Source of the DNA: Bacteroidetes bacterium B1(2017)
GTDB taxonomy: Bacteria > Bacteroidota > Bacteroidia > UKL13-3
Length of the DNA: 64,000 bases
Reading direction: 5' to 3'
NCBI GenBank assembly: GCA_002256395.1
Contig: NKJG01000009.1
Coordinates: 1 to 64,000, forward strand
Part shown: in pieces, positions 1 to 8,979 of the stretch
Layout: each line of letters opens with the position of its first letter
How positions within the stretch are numbered: the first letter of the stretch is position 1
Program-made: the position numbers and the translations under genes
Notes under the pieces: generated by a model
The model's input: the letters and a program-made list of their open reading frames with translations, nothing else
Told to the model about the DNA's origin: nothing
Database searches by the model: none

Positions 1-2
1 TT

Positions 3-992
3 AGAGCAACAACAAGAGATTTAACCACTAATCCAAATGTATGTGCTAATGTAAGTGATTCGGCTACGTATATTATTAAACCAAAACCAGATGCAACGTT
101 TACCATAGCCCCAGATAAAGGTTGTGTGGATGATAGATATGGAGTGGTATTAAATAGTATCTATACCGCCACACCAAGCACTGCTCCAGGTTCAACGTAC
201 AAATGGTTCTTGGATCAAACAGATTACAACACTACACCATTAAATGCCGCACCATACGACCAAACTGTGCAAACACAAACGTTTACACAGCCAGGTAATC
301 ACACAGTACATTTATTTGTAGAGGCAAATGGTTGTACCGATACAGCAACTGCACCTGTATATGCTTGGCCTACACCAATTGCTAAGTTTATTACAAACCC
401 AGAAAGTACCACCATTGCGAAACCGTTCTTTGATTTCTATAATCAAACTACCATTGCAGATAACTCGCCTATCAATTATATCTGGACCTTCCCTCCATTG
501 GCCATTGGAGGAGCAGTTAGAAAAGATTATACCAGCGATCCTAAGCAAGTTACCTTTATGGCCGATACAGGTAAAGTTACTGTTTGGTTAACTGCTATTA
601 GCGAACATGGATGTTACGATTCAACCTATCGTTATATTAAGATTGAGCCAGATATTACTGTGTTTATTCCAAATGTATTCCGTCCAAAAAATTCTGATGG
701 AAAGGGTGGAAGTGAATTGGAAGGCGATTGTCCTTATGGATGTAACAAGACCTTTAAGGTTGCTGCCACAGGATTTGAAACCATTGAAATCTTTGTGTTT
801 AATCGCTGGGGTCAAATGGTTTACAAGACCTTTATGACAGATAAAACCTATGATCCTAATGAAGGATGGGATGGACGTGACTTTACCACAGGTAAGGACT
901 GCCAGCAAGATGCCTATATCTATCAGGTAAATGCAACTAGTTTTAATGGTAAGAAATATACCTATAGTGGATCTATTACTTTATTAAGATAA
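3..992 (+). CDS. T9SS type B (gliding motility-associated C-terminal domain) surface protein, 5'-truncated
   Basis: The reading frame is open from the first bases of the window to a TAA at 990-992, so this is the C-terminal part (about 329 residues) of a larger exported protein. The visible part contains PKD/Ig-like beta domains with Cys, such as VEANGCTDTA and ISEHGCYDST. It ends in a CHU_C/TIGR04131-type module: FIPNVFRPKNSDG, then IEIFVFNRWGQMVYKT, then WDGRD, closing with SGSITLLR. In this family the last ~85 residues direct export through the type IX system and attachment at the cell surface. There is an in-frame GTG at 126, but codons upstream continue the same domain, so 126 is not a start. 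A terminator follows at once. The ligand is unknown; a role as adhesin or surface-matrix protein is inferred from the family. Confidence 0.9.
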   Translation, partial: RATTRDLTTNPNVCANVSDSATYIIKPKPDATFTIAPDKGCVDDRYGVVLNSIYTATPSTAPGSTYKWFLDQTDYNTTPLNAAPYDQTVQTQTFTQPGNHTVHLFVEANGCTDTATAPVYAWPTPIAKFITNPESTTIAKPFFDFYNQTTIADNSPINYIWTFPPLAIGGAVRKDYTSDPKQVTFMADTGKVTVWLTAISEHGCYDSTYRYIKIEPDITVFIPNVFRPKNSDGKGGSELEGDCPYGCNKTFKVAATGFETIEIFVFNRWGQMVYKTFMTDKTYDPNEGWDGRDFTTGKDCQQDAYIYQVNATSFNGKKYTYSGSITLLR

Positions 993-1008
993 TTATTGGG
1001 ATAAGCAT

Positions 1009-1040
1009 AAAAAAACCCGGCCAATTGGTCGGGTTTTTTT
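1009..1040. terminator. Bidirectional intrinsic terminator
   Basis: A CCCGGCC/GGTCGGG stem (one G-T wobble) with an AATT loop is flanked by an A-run on the left and a T-run on the right. It lies between convergent genes ending at 992 (+) and 1055 (-) and can serve both. Confidence 0.85.
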
Positions 1041-1054
1041 ATGAATAAATTTTT

Positions 1055-2437
1055 CTATTTAGGTCCTACTAAGGAAATTTCTTCTTCCTTAATTTTACCA
1101 TAGCCTCCCCAAACATTTTTAACATTAATAAAGCCTTCCTTTTTAAGAATGCTTGCTGCCACCATACTTCTATAACCACCAGCGCAATGCACAAGGATTT
1201 CTGCTTTGGTGTCAATTTCTGCACTACGGTCTAAGACCTCAGAAAGTTGCATAGAAGTGGCGTTTAACACATGACCAGATGCGAATTCAGATGGTTTTCT
1301 AACATCTAAAATTACCGCTTTGGGATTGTGTTTACTATCTAAGGCAAATTCTTCGGCCGAGATAGAAATAACCATGTCTATTTTTTCATTGGCATTTACC
1401 CAAGTATCATAGCCTCCATTAAGATATCCTTTAATAGAATCAAACCCTACGCGTGTTAAGCGTTGAACAGATTCTTCCTCTGTTCCTGGTTTACATACCA
1501 ACACAATTGGGTGATGCAAATCAACAATGGTGGCGGCCCAAATGGCAAATTGTCCATTGAGTCCAAAATTTAGAGAGCCAGGAATAAAGCCTAATTCAAA
1601 GAAATCGGCGAAACGAGTATCAATTATAGTTGCCTTTTCTTTTTCTAATAATGCTTTAAATGCTTCAATAGTTAGAGATTTAAGGCCTGCTTCAAGAACA
1701 GAGTCATAGGTAGCATAACCTTGTTTATTTAATTTAGCATCTTTAAAGAAATAGGCAGGTGCAGGTGTTATACCATCCGTTACGGTTGCAATAAACTCTG
1801 CTTCGGTCATTGGTTGTAAAGCGTAGTTTTTTTCTTTTTGTTCGCCAATTGTGCTAAAGGTTTCTTTGCCAATATTTTTGCCACAGGCCGAACCTGGTCC
1901 ATGCGCTGGGTAAACAATAACATCAGAATTAAGGGCCGTTAATTTTTTAAGAGAATGGTACATCATGCCTGCTAACGTTTCTTTGGTCATAATACCATCC
2001 AACAAATCAGGTCTTCCAACATCGCCTACAAACAAGGTATCGCCAGTAAACACACAGTAGTCTTTATTGCTTTCATCTTTCAATAAGAAGCTGCTACTTT
2101 CTGGTGTGTGGCCAGGAGTATGAAGTAGTGTAATTGTAATATCGCCAAGTTTGAAAACTTCTCCATCTTCTGCAACATGCACTGGAAAATTTGTTTGTGT
2201 GCTTGGGCCATAAACAATTTTGGCGCCTGTTTTGGCTGCCAAATCAATATGTCCGCTTACAAAATCGGCATGAAAATGGGTTTCAAAAATATGAGTAATT
2301 TTGGCGCCGTTGGCTTCCGCTTTATCAATATACACTTGGTAATCGCGAATTGGGTCAATAATGGCAACTTGGCCATTGCTCTCTATATAATAGGCTGCCT
2401 GAGCTAGGCAGTTGGTATACATTTGTTCAACTATCAT
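1055..2437 (-). CDS. MBL-fold persulfide dioxygenase-like protein with two rhodanese domains
   Basis: A 460-residue cytoplasmic protein. The N-terminal half is an ETHE1-type metallo-beta-lactamase fold: the metal motif THFHADFVSGH places H54, H56, D58 and H63, and further ligands are in LLHTPGHTP and FTGDTLF. The C-terminal half holds two rhodanese domains. The first has VLVCKPGTEEES in place of the classical loop and may be structural. The second has HCAGGYRSM, a canonical active-site cysteine loop. The family oxidises glutathione or low-molecular-weight persulfides to sulfite, with the rhodanese moving sulfane sulfur, so a role in sulfide/persulfide detoxification is likely. The next gene upstream, tsaB, is 33 bases away on the same strand. 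Specific substrate is not proven. Confidence 0.88.
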   Translation of the reverse strand: MIVEQMYTNCLAQAAYYIESNGQVAIIDPIRDYQVYIDKAEANGAKITHIFETHFHADFVSGHIDLAAKTGAKIVYGPSTQTNFPVHVAEDGEVFKLGDITITLLHTPGHTPESSSFLLKDESNKDYCVFTGDTLFVGDVGRPDLLDGIMTKETLAGMMYHSLKKLTALNSDVIVYPAHGPGSACGKNIGKETFSTIGEQKEKNYALQPMTEAEFIATVTDGITPAPAYFFKDAKLNKQGYATYDSVLEAGLKSLTIEAFKALLEKEKATIIDTRFADFFELGFIPGSLNFGLNGQFAIWAATIVDLHHPIVLVCKPGTEEESVQRLTRVGFDSIKGYLNGGYDTWVNANEKIDMVISISAEEFALDSKHNPKAVILDVRKPSEFASGHVLNATSMQLSEVLDRSAEIDTKAEILVHCAGGYRSMVAASILKKEGFINVKNVWGGYGKIKEEEISLVGPK

Positions 2438-2470
2438 GTTTCAAAAATAGGGATTGTGATTTTCTTCTAC

Positions 2471-3157
2471 TTATTTTTTGTTTTTCGGAGTAGTTCCAAC
2501 GAAGTCTTTCAAGTAAAAAGGCTCAAAATAGGCTAGGTTTTCAAACTCATTATTTTGATACATTTCTTCGGCTAATCCTAGTAATGAGGTGGCATTACAA
2601 GTAAGGTTGTCAATAAAGGTGGCGTTCTTGTGTTCAAGTATTTTTTTACATTTCTCTGAACCGTTTCCAAAGAAAAGTATTTTTTGAGTTTCTAATAAGT
2701 CGACATACATGTTTTCTTCAATAATTTTAGCATTGGTAGACTCAATTTCCTCCAATTTTTGGGAGAAAATAGCTGTAAATACCTCCATTCTGCGAGCATC
2801 AATCATTGGAACAAGCAATTCACCCTTGGTTTCGGTTCGACCCAAAACCTGTGCGCATAAACTTTTAAGGGTAGAAATGCCAATAACAGGAATGTTTAAG
2901 GCATATCCAAATCCTTTGGCTGCAGAAACGCCAACACGCAAACCGGTATAACTTCCTGGACCTTTGCTTACAGCAATTGCATTTAAGTTGTTAAAAGTAT
3001 ATCCAGTTTCCTTCAAAATATTTTCAACCATTTTATGAAGTTGAGAGGCATGTGTATTTCCTTCTCTGTTGGTTTGTTCGGCAATACAAGTCCCATCCTT
3101 GCCAAGCGCCACTGAGCATACTTCGGTTGCAGTTTCAATTCCTAAAATTAGTGCCAT
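2471..3157 (-). CDS. tsaB: tRNA threonylcarbamoyladenosine biosynthesis protein TsaB
   Basis: A 228-residue member of the ASKHA fold (YeaZ). It starts MALILGIETAT and carries the family signature KGPGSYTGLRVGVSAAKG at about residues 65-83. TsaB is the non-catalytic partner of TsaD in the complex that, with TsaC and TsaE, puts the t6A modification on A37 of ANN-decoding tRNAs. Length and start agree with the family. The adjoining persulfide dioxygenase lies 33 bases downstream on the same strand and may be co-transcribed. No lipobox or signal peptide is present, so it acts in the cytoplasm. Confidence 0.93.
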   Translation of the reverse strand: MALILGIETATEVCSVALGKDGTCIAEQTNREGNTHASQLHKMVENILKETGYTFNNLNAIAVSKGPGSYTGLRVGVSAAKGFGYALNIPVIGISTLKSLCAQVLGRTETKGELLVPMIDARRMEVFTAIFSQKLEEIESTNAKIIEENMYVDLLETQKILFFGNGSEKCKKILEHKNATFIDNLTCNATSLLGLAEEMYQNNEFENLAYFEPFYLKDFVGTTPKNKK

Positions 3158-3290
3158 TCGCTTTCAAAAATAAGGCATCTTAGCCATATTTTCTCTTTCA
3201 GTTGAAGGCCCTGATTATAAAGAGTCTTGAGCATTTGGTAAAACTAAATAACTAAGCCATTAAAATTTTTGTAACTTGCAAATCTTGAAA

Positions 3291-4994
3291 ATGTCGAAAC
3301 GCTGGAGCCCAAAAATAGAACCTGATAAACTTGTTGTGGAAGAACTTTCCAAAGCAATTAACCTTAATAAGGTGCTAACCAGTATTTTGGTTCAGCGAGG
3401 AATAAGTACGTTTGAAGATGCAAAAAAATTCTTTAGGCCTCAATTATCCGATTTGCATGACCCTTTCTTAATGAAAGGAATGGATTTGGCCGTTGAAAGA
3501 ATTGAAAAAGCAATAAGCTCCAATCAGAAAATTCTTATTTACGGCGATTACGATGTGGACGGAACCACTGCGGTTGCCACTGTTTATTCCTTTTTTAAAC
3601 GTTGGTACCCCAATCTAGATTTTTATATTCCAGATAGATATACCGAAGGTTACGGTATTAGTTTTATGAGTATTGATTGGGCTTCCAATAATGGATTCTC
3701 CTTAATAATTGCTCTTGATTGCGGCATAAAATCGGTTGATAAAGTTGCTTATGCGATTAGCAAAGGTGTTGATTTTATTATTTGTGATCACCATTTACCA
3801 GGTGATGAAATTCCAGCAGCGGTTGCCGTTTTAAATCCCAAGCAGAAAGATTGCACCTATCCATTTAAAGAATTATCTGGTGAAGGAATAGGCTATAAAC
3901 TTATTCAAGGATATGCCCAACGTCATTCAATTGCAAGTAGCGAAGTAGAGAAATTTTTAGATTTAGGTGCTGTAAGCGTAGCGAGTGATTTAGTTCCAAT
4001 ATTGGATGAGAACAGAGTATTGGCTCACTTTGGACTAAAAAAATTAAAGCAAAATCCCAATAATGGTCTCAAAGCTCTATTAGAAGCTTACCCCGATAAA
4101 CCCGAGTTTGGTGTAAATGATATTGTGTTTTTTATTGGCCCACGTATTAATGCCGCAGGAAGAATTGCAGATGCAAAAGATTCTGTGCGCTTAATGACCG
4201 CCGATACCATGGAGGATGCAAAGAAAATTGCCTCACAGGTTAATCAGCATAATAATGAGCGCAGAAGTTTTGATCAAACAATTACTGAACACGCATTTGA
4301 ATTAATAGAAAACGACCCGAGCTTTTTAGATAGAAAATCAACCATTTTATTCCATAACGAGTGGCACAAAGGTGTAATTGGAATTGTTGCTAGTAGATTG
4401 ATTGAAAAATTTTATAGACCAACTATCATTCTTACCGAATCAAATGGCATGGCAACTGGAAGCGCTCGCTCGGTTGAAGGTTTTGATTTGTATAGTGCCA
4501 TTGAAGAATGTGCCGATTTGTTGGATCAATATGGCGGACATACACATGCGGCTGGACTTACACTTAAGCTTGAAAATTTACCTGCCTTTATAGAAAAGTT
4601 TGAAACGGTAGTTGCCAAAAACATCGTTGAACGAAGCCTTACACCCGAAATTGAATACGATATGGAGATTCCACTTCGTACCATTACACCTAAATTTTAT
4701 TCGGTATTAAAACAATTTTCGCCATTTGGACCAGGTAATCAAAACCCCGTTTTTATGAGTAAAAATGTGTGGGATGTGGGCGATGCAACTATTGTAGGAA
4801 ATAACCATTTAAAACTAAGTGTAACCCAAGAAGAAGGCGGAAGAATATTTAAGGCAATAGGATTTGGTCTGGGCGAATATTACGATAAAGTATCGCAAGG
4901 AATTAGCTTTGATATTTGTTTTACCATTGAAGAGAATCACTTTAATGGCCACGTTAATTTGCAGCTAAACATTAAAGATATTCTCTTCAGGTAA
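3291..4994 (+). CDS. recJ: Single-stranded-DNA-specific exonuclease RecJ
   Basis: A 567-residue DHH-family nuclease that degrades single-stranded DNA 5' to 3' in recombination and mismatch/base-excision repair. The DHH core is clear: YGDYDVDGTTA gives metal ligands D86, D88 and D90, and ICDHHLPGDE gives D166-H167-H168. The DHHA1 domain shows GGHTHAAGLTL, and a C-terminal OB fold follows. The ATG at 3291 (MSKRWSPK) is preferred over an in-frame TTG at 3276. It is convergent with glyQS, with only six bases between stop codons and no clear terminator hairpin between them. Confidence 0.95.
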   Translation: MSKRWSPKIEPDKLVVEELSKAINLNKVLTSILVQRGISTFEDAKKFFRPQLSDLHDPFLMKGMDLAVERIEKAISSNQKILIYGDYDVDGTTAVATVYSFFKRWYPNLDFYIPDRYTEGYGISFMSIDWASNNGFSLIIALDCGIKSVDKVAYAISKGVDFIICDHHLPGDEIPAAVAVLNPKQKDCTYPFKELSGEGIGYKLIQGYAQRHSIASSEVEKFLDLGAVSVASDLVPILDENRVLAHFGLKKLKQNPNNGLKALLEAYPDKPEFGVNDIVFFIGPRINAAGRIADAKDSVRLMTADTMEDAKKIASQVNQHNNERRSFDQTITEHAFELIENDPSFLDRKSTILFHNEWHKGVIGIVASRLIEKFYRPTIILTESNGMATGSARSVEGFDLYSAIEECADLLDQYGGHTHAAGLTLKLENLPAFIEKFETVVAKNIVERSLTPEIEYDMEIPLRTITPKFYSVLKQFSPFGPGNQNPVFMSKNVWDVGDATIVGNNHLKLSVTQEEGGRIFKAIGFGLGEYYDKVSQGISFDICFTIEENHFNGHVNLQLNIKDILFR

Positions 4995-5000
4995 TACTTC

Positions 5001-6470
5001 TTAAGCTAATAATTTAGCCCAATTTATTTCTTTAGCCAAAATCTGGCGCAACTCACTAATGGCAATACGCTCTTGAAGCATGGTATCTCTGTATCGAATG
5101 GTGATGGTTTGATCTTCCAACGTTTGATGATCTATGGTTACACAGAAAGGAGTACCTAATGCATCTTGTCTGCGATAACGTTTTCCAATGGCATCTTTTT
5201 CTTCATAAAAACAGTTGTAATCTGTTTTTAAATCTTTCATTATTTCACGCGCCACTTCTGGTAAACCATCTTTTTTCATAAGAGGTAAAATGGCCACTTT
5301 ATAAGGTGCCAAAATAGGAGGTAAGTTCAATACTACTCGTGTATCTTGCTTCTCACCTTCACCAACAATTTCTTCCTTATAAGAGGCACACATAGTTGCC
5401 AAAAACAAGCGGTCTAATCCAATAGATGTTTCAATTACGTATGGAATATAGTTTCCATACGCCTTGCCATTTTCATCTAAATCGGCATCAAAATATTGCA
5501 ATTTCTTACCCGATAATTCTTGATGATTGCGCAAATCAAAATCGGTACGAGAATGTATGCCTTCCATTTCCTTGAAGCCAAAAGGAAAGTCAAATTCTAT
5601 ATCTACAGCTGCATCGGCGTAATGGGCAAGTTTAACATGATCATGAAACCTGTATTTGTCTGAACCAAAGCCAAGTTTCTCGTGCCAGGCCATACGCGCA
5701 GCTTTCCAGTGCTCGTACCAAACTTTTTGGGTGCCAGGACGAATAAAGAATTGCATTTCCATTTGTTCAAATTCACGCATACGCATGATAAATTGGCGCG
5801 CAATAATTTCGTTTCTAAAGGCCTTACCAGTTTGTGCTATACCAAAAGGTATTTTCATTCTGCCTGATTTTTGAACATTCAAAAAGTTCACAAAAATTCC
5901 TTGAGCTGTTTCTGGCCTAAGGTAAATTTTATCGGCATCTTCGGCCATCGCACCCATTTCGGTAGAGAACATTAAATTAAACTGACGCACGTCGGTCCAA
6001 TTGCGAGTTCCACTTATAGGGCAAGCTATTTCATGCTGTTCAATTAAGGTTTTAAGCTGAACCAAATCATTGTCTAATAAGGCTTGGTCTAGCGCTGCCT
6101 GAAGTTCAGTCGCCTTAATAGTTTTACCATCCTTTTCATAGCGAGAAATTTTATCCTCCAAAAGATTATCTGCACGATAGCGTTTTTTAGAATCTTTGTT
6201 GTCTATCATTGGGTCGCTAAATCCATCAATATGTCCACTAGCTTTCCAAGTTTTTGGATGCATAAAGATAGCAGCGTCTAAACCAACAATATTTTCGTGC
6301 ATTTGAACCATGGCTTTCCACCAGTACTGACGCAAATTATTTTTTAGTTCAACACCATTTTGACCATAGTCGTAAACAGCTCCTAAACCATCATAAATTT
6401 CGCTGCTTGGAAAAACAAAGCCATACTCTTTGGCATGGGAAACAACTTTTTTAAATACTTCTTCGCTCAT
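5001..6470 (-). CDS. glyQS: Glycyl-tRNA synthetase (dimeric, class II)
   Basis: A 489-residue alpha2-type class II aminoacyl-tRNA synthetase that charges tRNA-Gly in the cytoplasm. Motif 2 is visible as GKAFRNEI followed by REFEQMEMQFF, the substrate loop as RPETAQGIFVNF, and motif 3 as ETSIGLDRLFLA. The C-terminal anticodon-binding domain contains APYKVAILPLMKKDG. The start MSEEVFKKVV at 6470 is chosen. A longer in-frame extension (MWPCIITIL) to 6497 is unlike the family and reaches into the upstream spacer. gcvH lies upstream on the same strand but is separated by a strong terminator, so the two are transcribed separately. Confidence 0.95.
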   Translation of the reverse strand: MSEEVFKKVVSHAKEYGFVFPSSEIYDGLGAVYDYGQNGVELKNNLRQYWWKAMVQMHENIVGLDAAIFMHPKTWKASGHIDGFSDPMIDNKDSKKRYRADNLLEDKISRYEKDGKTIKATELQAALDQALLDNDLVQLKTLIEQHEIACPISGTRNWTDVRQFNLMFSTEMGAMAEDADKIYLRPETAQGIFVNFLNVQKSGRMKIPFGIAQTGKAFRNEIIARQFIMRMREFEQMEMQFFIRPGTQKVWYEHWKAARMAWHEKLGFGSDKYRFHDHVKLAHYADAAVDIEFDFPFGFKEMEGIHSRTDFDLRNHQELSGKKLQYFDADLDENGKAYGNYIPYVIETSIGLDRLFLATMCASYKEEIVGEGEKQDTRVVLNLPPILAPYKVAILPLMKKDGLPEVAREIMKDLKTDYNCFYEEKDAIGKRYRRQDALGTPFCVTIDHQTLEDQTITIRYRDTMLQERIAISELRQILAKEINWAKLLA

Positions 6471-6568
6471 TAGAATAGTGATAATACAAGGCCACAAAGA
6501 AACTAATTGTTTCCTTGAATATTGTTATAAGGGTGGTTTTTTACTTGTTTGGGTAGGCTTTAAAATAA

Positions 6569-6602
6569 AACAAAGCAACAAAATTGCTTTTGTTGCTTTG
6601 TT
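6569..6602 (-). terminator. Intrinsic terminator of gcvH
   Basis: A perfect 15-bp stem (AACAAAGCAACAAAA with its complement) around a four-base loop lies just after the gcvH stop. Reading on the minus strand it is followed by TTATTTTAAA, a T-rich tail. Confidence 0.75.
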
Positions 6603-6620
6603 ATTAAGTTCAAAAAAATA

Positions 6621-6998
6621 TTAGTGAACTAATTCTTTATAGGCATCAGCCTTTAAAAGGCCATCTACTTCTGCTGCATTTGAAATGCTGCATTTAATCA
6701 TCCAACCTTCGCCATAAGCGTCTGAGTTAACTAATTCAGGAGCACCGTCTAAAGCAGGGTTTACTTCTAAAACCTCGCCAGATAATGGCATAAATAAGTC
6801 GCTCACAGTCTTAACTGCTTCAACAGTACCAAATACTTCGTGTTGTGCAACAGATTTTCCTTTGCTTGGAATATCTACATAAACGATATCACCCAATTCG
6901 TGTTGAGCAAAATCTGTAATACCAATGTAGGCTACATCGCCTTCTACACGCACCCACTCATGGTCTTTGGTGTACAATAAATTCTCTGGAAAGTTCAT
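6621..6998 (-). CDS. gcvH: Glycine cleavage system H protein
   Basis: A 125-residue lipoyl carrier that shuttles the methylamine group of glycine between the P, T and L proteins. The lipoylated lysine is K63 in [15 protein letters not shown]. The N-terminus [16 protein letters not shown] and the length match the family. No P or T protein gene is nearby, which is common in this phylum. It is a single-gene unit with its own terminator downstream. Proximity to glycyl-tRNA synthetase may be chance, although both use glycine. Confidence 0.95.
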   Translation of the reverse strand: MNFPENLLYTKDHEWVRVEGDVAYIGITDFAQHELGDIVYVDIPSKGKSVAQHEVFGTVEAVKTVSDLFMPLSGEVLEVNPALDGAPELVNSDAYGEGWMIKCSISNAAEVDGLLKADAYKELVH

Positions 6999-7060
6999 TT
7001 TGTATGGTTTTTATTTCGGAGCTAAAATAAGGTTTGAGGTGGAAATAAAAAATGATTGTT

Positions 7061-7762
7061 TCACCTTGTTTTGAAATGTTCCAAAACGGTAATCGGAATT
7101 AGCAGGCAGCTGAGCGCATAAATTGTATCTTCCAAAGGGATAGTAAGCAATCGAATTCCAATTATTTCATTGGCGTTATAAAGCACTACAGGCTCTGTAG
7201 TTGCTGCCCCCGTAAGAATTCCATTGATAATAAAAAAGGGCACTAAATGAATAAAATAGGCCATCCAAAAATAGCTCATATATGCTCCCTTAATCCAAAA
7301 TTGTTGAACTAATAATAACACCAAAGCAATAGAAAAATTAACCACTGTATAGGTCCGATCCGAAAAAAACAGGATGGAAACTAGGCACCAGGCAATAAAT
7401 AGGTAGTTAAAAAAGCTCACTTTTGGTTTCCACCAGCTGTCTTTTAAATATGCTTTAAGGCAGGCGTAAATAAAAATACTGGCATAAGGAACAACTACAA
7501 AAAAGCTCCATTCTTCAATGGGTAATTCTAGGATACGGATGTTCCAAACATAATCTGGGTTAAAACTCCATACACCCGATTTGGTAAACCAGGTGTCCCA
7601 TAAAATAAAAAGAACTAGGTTCAGCCCAATACCTAAAAATAATTTAGGCCACCATCTATAAAAAGCTACTTTTTTATCGAAGCTTAATAGAAATGGTCCA
7701 ATAAAAGAACCTATCATTAACCAAGCGTATAAACTCATTTGCTCGTATTTGGGTCGCGCCAA
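7061..7762 (-). CDS. Lycopene beta-cyclase (CrtYcd-type, fused two-repeat membrane enzyme)
   Basis: A 233-residue integral membrane protein with about seven hydrophobic segments. Two internal repeats each carry the lycopene cyclase domain signature: PIEEWSFFVVVP near residue 80 and PLEDTIYALS near residue 210. This is the fused version of the CrtYc/CrtYd heterodimeric cyclase known from Actinobacteria and many Bacteroidota. It forms beta-ionone rings on lycopene. The gene overlaps the end of crtZ by 28 bases, which implies translational coupling in a three-gene carotenoid operon. The crtB and crtI genes that make lycopene are not in the window. Confidence 0.88.
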   Translation of the reverse strand: MARPKYEQMSLYAWLMIGSFIGPFLLSFDKKVAFYRWWPKLFLGIGLNLVLFILWDTWFTKSGVWSFNPDYVWNIRILELPIEEWSFFVVVPYASIFIYACLKAYLKDSWWKPKVSFFNYLFIAWCLVSILFFSDRTYTVVNFSIALVLLLVQQFWIKGAYMSYFWMAYFIHLVPFFIINGILTGAATTEPVVLYNANEIIGIRLLTIPLEDTIYALSCLLIPITVLEHFKTR

Positions 7763-8181
7763 TATTTTAATGGAACGATAAGCATTCCAAAGTTTTCACC
7801 TTGTTCTTTGCCAAGGTGTTTATGGTGTATTTTATGTGCGCGTTTAATGGCTCGCACATAATGGTTATTTAAACGGGTAAACCATTTAAAACGTTGATGA
7901 ATGATTACCTCATGAACCACAAAATAAGCAAAACCATACACAGAAATTCCAATTCCAATAAATAAGCGTATGTCATCATACATAAGACCTGTAACATAGC
8001 AATAGGCACTAGGAATGGCAAATATTAGAAAGAAGGCATCATTTTTTTCAAAGAAACCGGGTTCTACCTGATGGTGGTCTTTATGCAGATACCAAAGGAA
8101 TCCATGCATCACAAATTTGTGCGTAAACCAAGCCATGAATTCCATAAATAAAAAAGTACCTAAAATAATTGCTGCTGCCAT
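7735..8181 (-). CDS. crtZ: Beta-carotene hydroxylase CrtZ
   Basis: A 148-residue di-iron membrane hydroxylase. The histidine clusters that bind iron are all present: HKFVMHG, HKDHHQVEPG, HEVIIHQRF and HKIHHKHLG, separated by hydrophobic segments. The family adds 3-hydroxyl groups to beta-ionone rings, for example gamma- or beta-carotene to 3-hydroxy products and zeaxanthin. It is the middle gene of the operon, 24 bases after the cruF-like gene and overlapping the cyclase by 28 bases. Confidence 0.92.
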   Translation of the reverse strand: MAAAIILGTFLFMEFMAWFTHKFVMHGFLWYLHKDHHQVEPGFFEKNDAFFLIFAIPSAYCYVTGLMYDDIRLFIGIGISVYGFAYFVVHEVIIHQRFKWFTRLNNHYVRAIKRAHKIHHKHLGKEQGENFGMLIVPLKYWRDPNTSK

Positions 8182-8205
8182 TTATGTTTTCTGTTTAGGG
8201 GTGGT

Positions 8206-8859
8206 TTAAAAAATAAGAGTTAAAACTGCAAAAAATACAATTTGAGCTAAATAAACACGCCAGCCCATTGGATTGTTTTTAAGCATGCCGCCTTTTAACA
8301 TCCAGTAACAAAACGCAAACCCAAAAAAGAACCAAGCTGTATAGTTTTGAAGTGGAATATCACTGTTTTGCCAAGTCCAAAAATTAAGTTTTGGTGCCAG
8401 TGGTTCAATTAATATATCCAACACAACCATAAAAAATGCGGCACTTAAAGCACCAGCAATTTCAGGTAGTTTTACTTTTAATTTTATGCTTATGGTTTGA
8501 ACCAATTGCAAGCTGCTATACGCAACAATAATCCAATTTAAGCCAATAATTATTGGCGTTTGGTTTAGCTTAAAGCCTAGAGCCTCACCGTATGTATAGT
8601 TTCCAAAAATAGAGCCCGTGGTTACTCCAATCATCTCTAGAAACCAAGCGCCAACAAAAACAAATAAAAGGTTTATATAGAATAATAAATCTTTTTCAGG
8701 GTGTAATTTAAACAATAGAAAAGCCGTAAGTGCTAAATTGAATGGAGTTAAAAACACAAACTCGGTTGGGTTGAGCCCGATACCTACAATGCCCACAAAA
8801 TAGAAGAGCACAAGAATTAAAGTTAACAGATTTTCTTGATTTTTTAACCACGCTTGCAT
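8206..8859 (-). CDS. cruF: Carotenoid biosynthesis protein, CruF-like (DUF422) 1'-hydratase
   Basis: A 217-residue polytopic membrane protein of the DUF422/CruF family, with about seven hydrophobic helices and conserved polar patches such as GNYTYGEALGF and WTWQNSDIPLQNYTAWFFFGF. CruF enzymes hydrate the psi end of monocyclic carotenoids to give a 1'-hydroxyl group. The start MQAWLKNQ at 8859 is chosen because the longer in-frame extension begins inside the terminator hairpin of the upstream gene. It is the first gene of an operon with crtZ and a lycopene cyclase. The set suggests a monocyclic hydroxylated carotenoid of the saproxanthin/myxol type. That product is an inference. Confidence 0.82.
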   Translation of the reverse strand: MQAWLKNQENLLTLILVLFYFVGIVGIGLNPTEFVFLTPFNLALTAFLLFKLHPEKDLLFYINLLFVFVGAWFLEMIGVTTGSIFGNYTYGEALGFKLNQTPIIIGLNWIIVAYSSLQLVQTISIKLKVKLPEIAGALSAAFFMVVLDILIEPLAPKLNFWTWQNSDIPLQNYTAWFFFGFAFCYWMLKGGMLKNNPMGWRVYLAQIVFFAVLTLIF

Positions 8860-8921
8860 GATGCAAATTAAACATAAACAAACCAATTTAGTTTGAATGT
8901 ATTTTGATAGCACCAAAACAA

Positions 8922-8962
8922 AACCGCCCAATAAATTTCATGAGATAATTTATTGGGCGGTT
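8922..8962 (-). terminator. Intrinsic terminator of the DUF3108 gene
   Basis: A perfect 16-bp inverted repeat (AACCGCCCAATAAATT and its complement) encloses a nine-base loop. It lies downstream of the leftward gene ending at 8980 and upstream of the carotenoid operon, isolating the two units. Confidence 0.85.
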
Positions 8963-8979
8963 AATTTTATTTTATGTGA

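Noticed and set aside
126..992. Complete gene starting with GTG at 126
   Set aside because: The frame is open with domain-like sequence up to the first bases of the window, so the gene is truncated.
2442..2449. TATTTTTG on the minus strand as a promoter of the persulfide dioxygenase gene
   Set aside because: It matches the -7 pattern but no -33 TTG lies at the right distance and it would give no leader; co-transcription with tsaB is as likely.
8860..8931. Longer start for the cruF-like gene
   Set aside because: It would start inside the terminator hairpin of the upstream gene.
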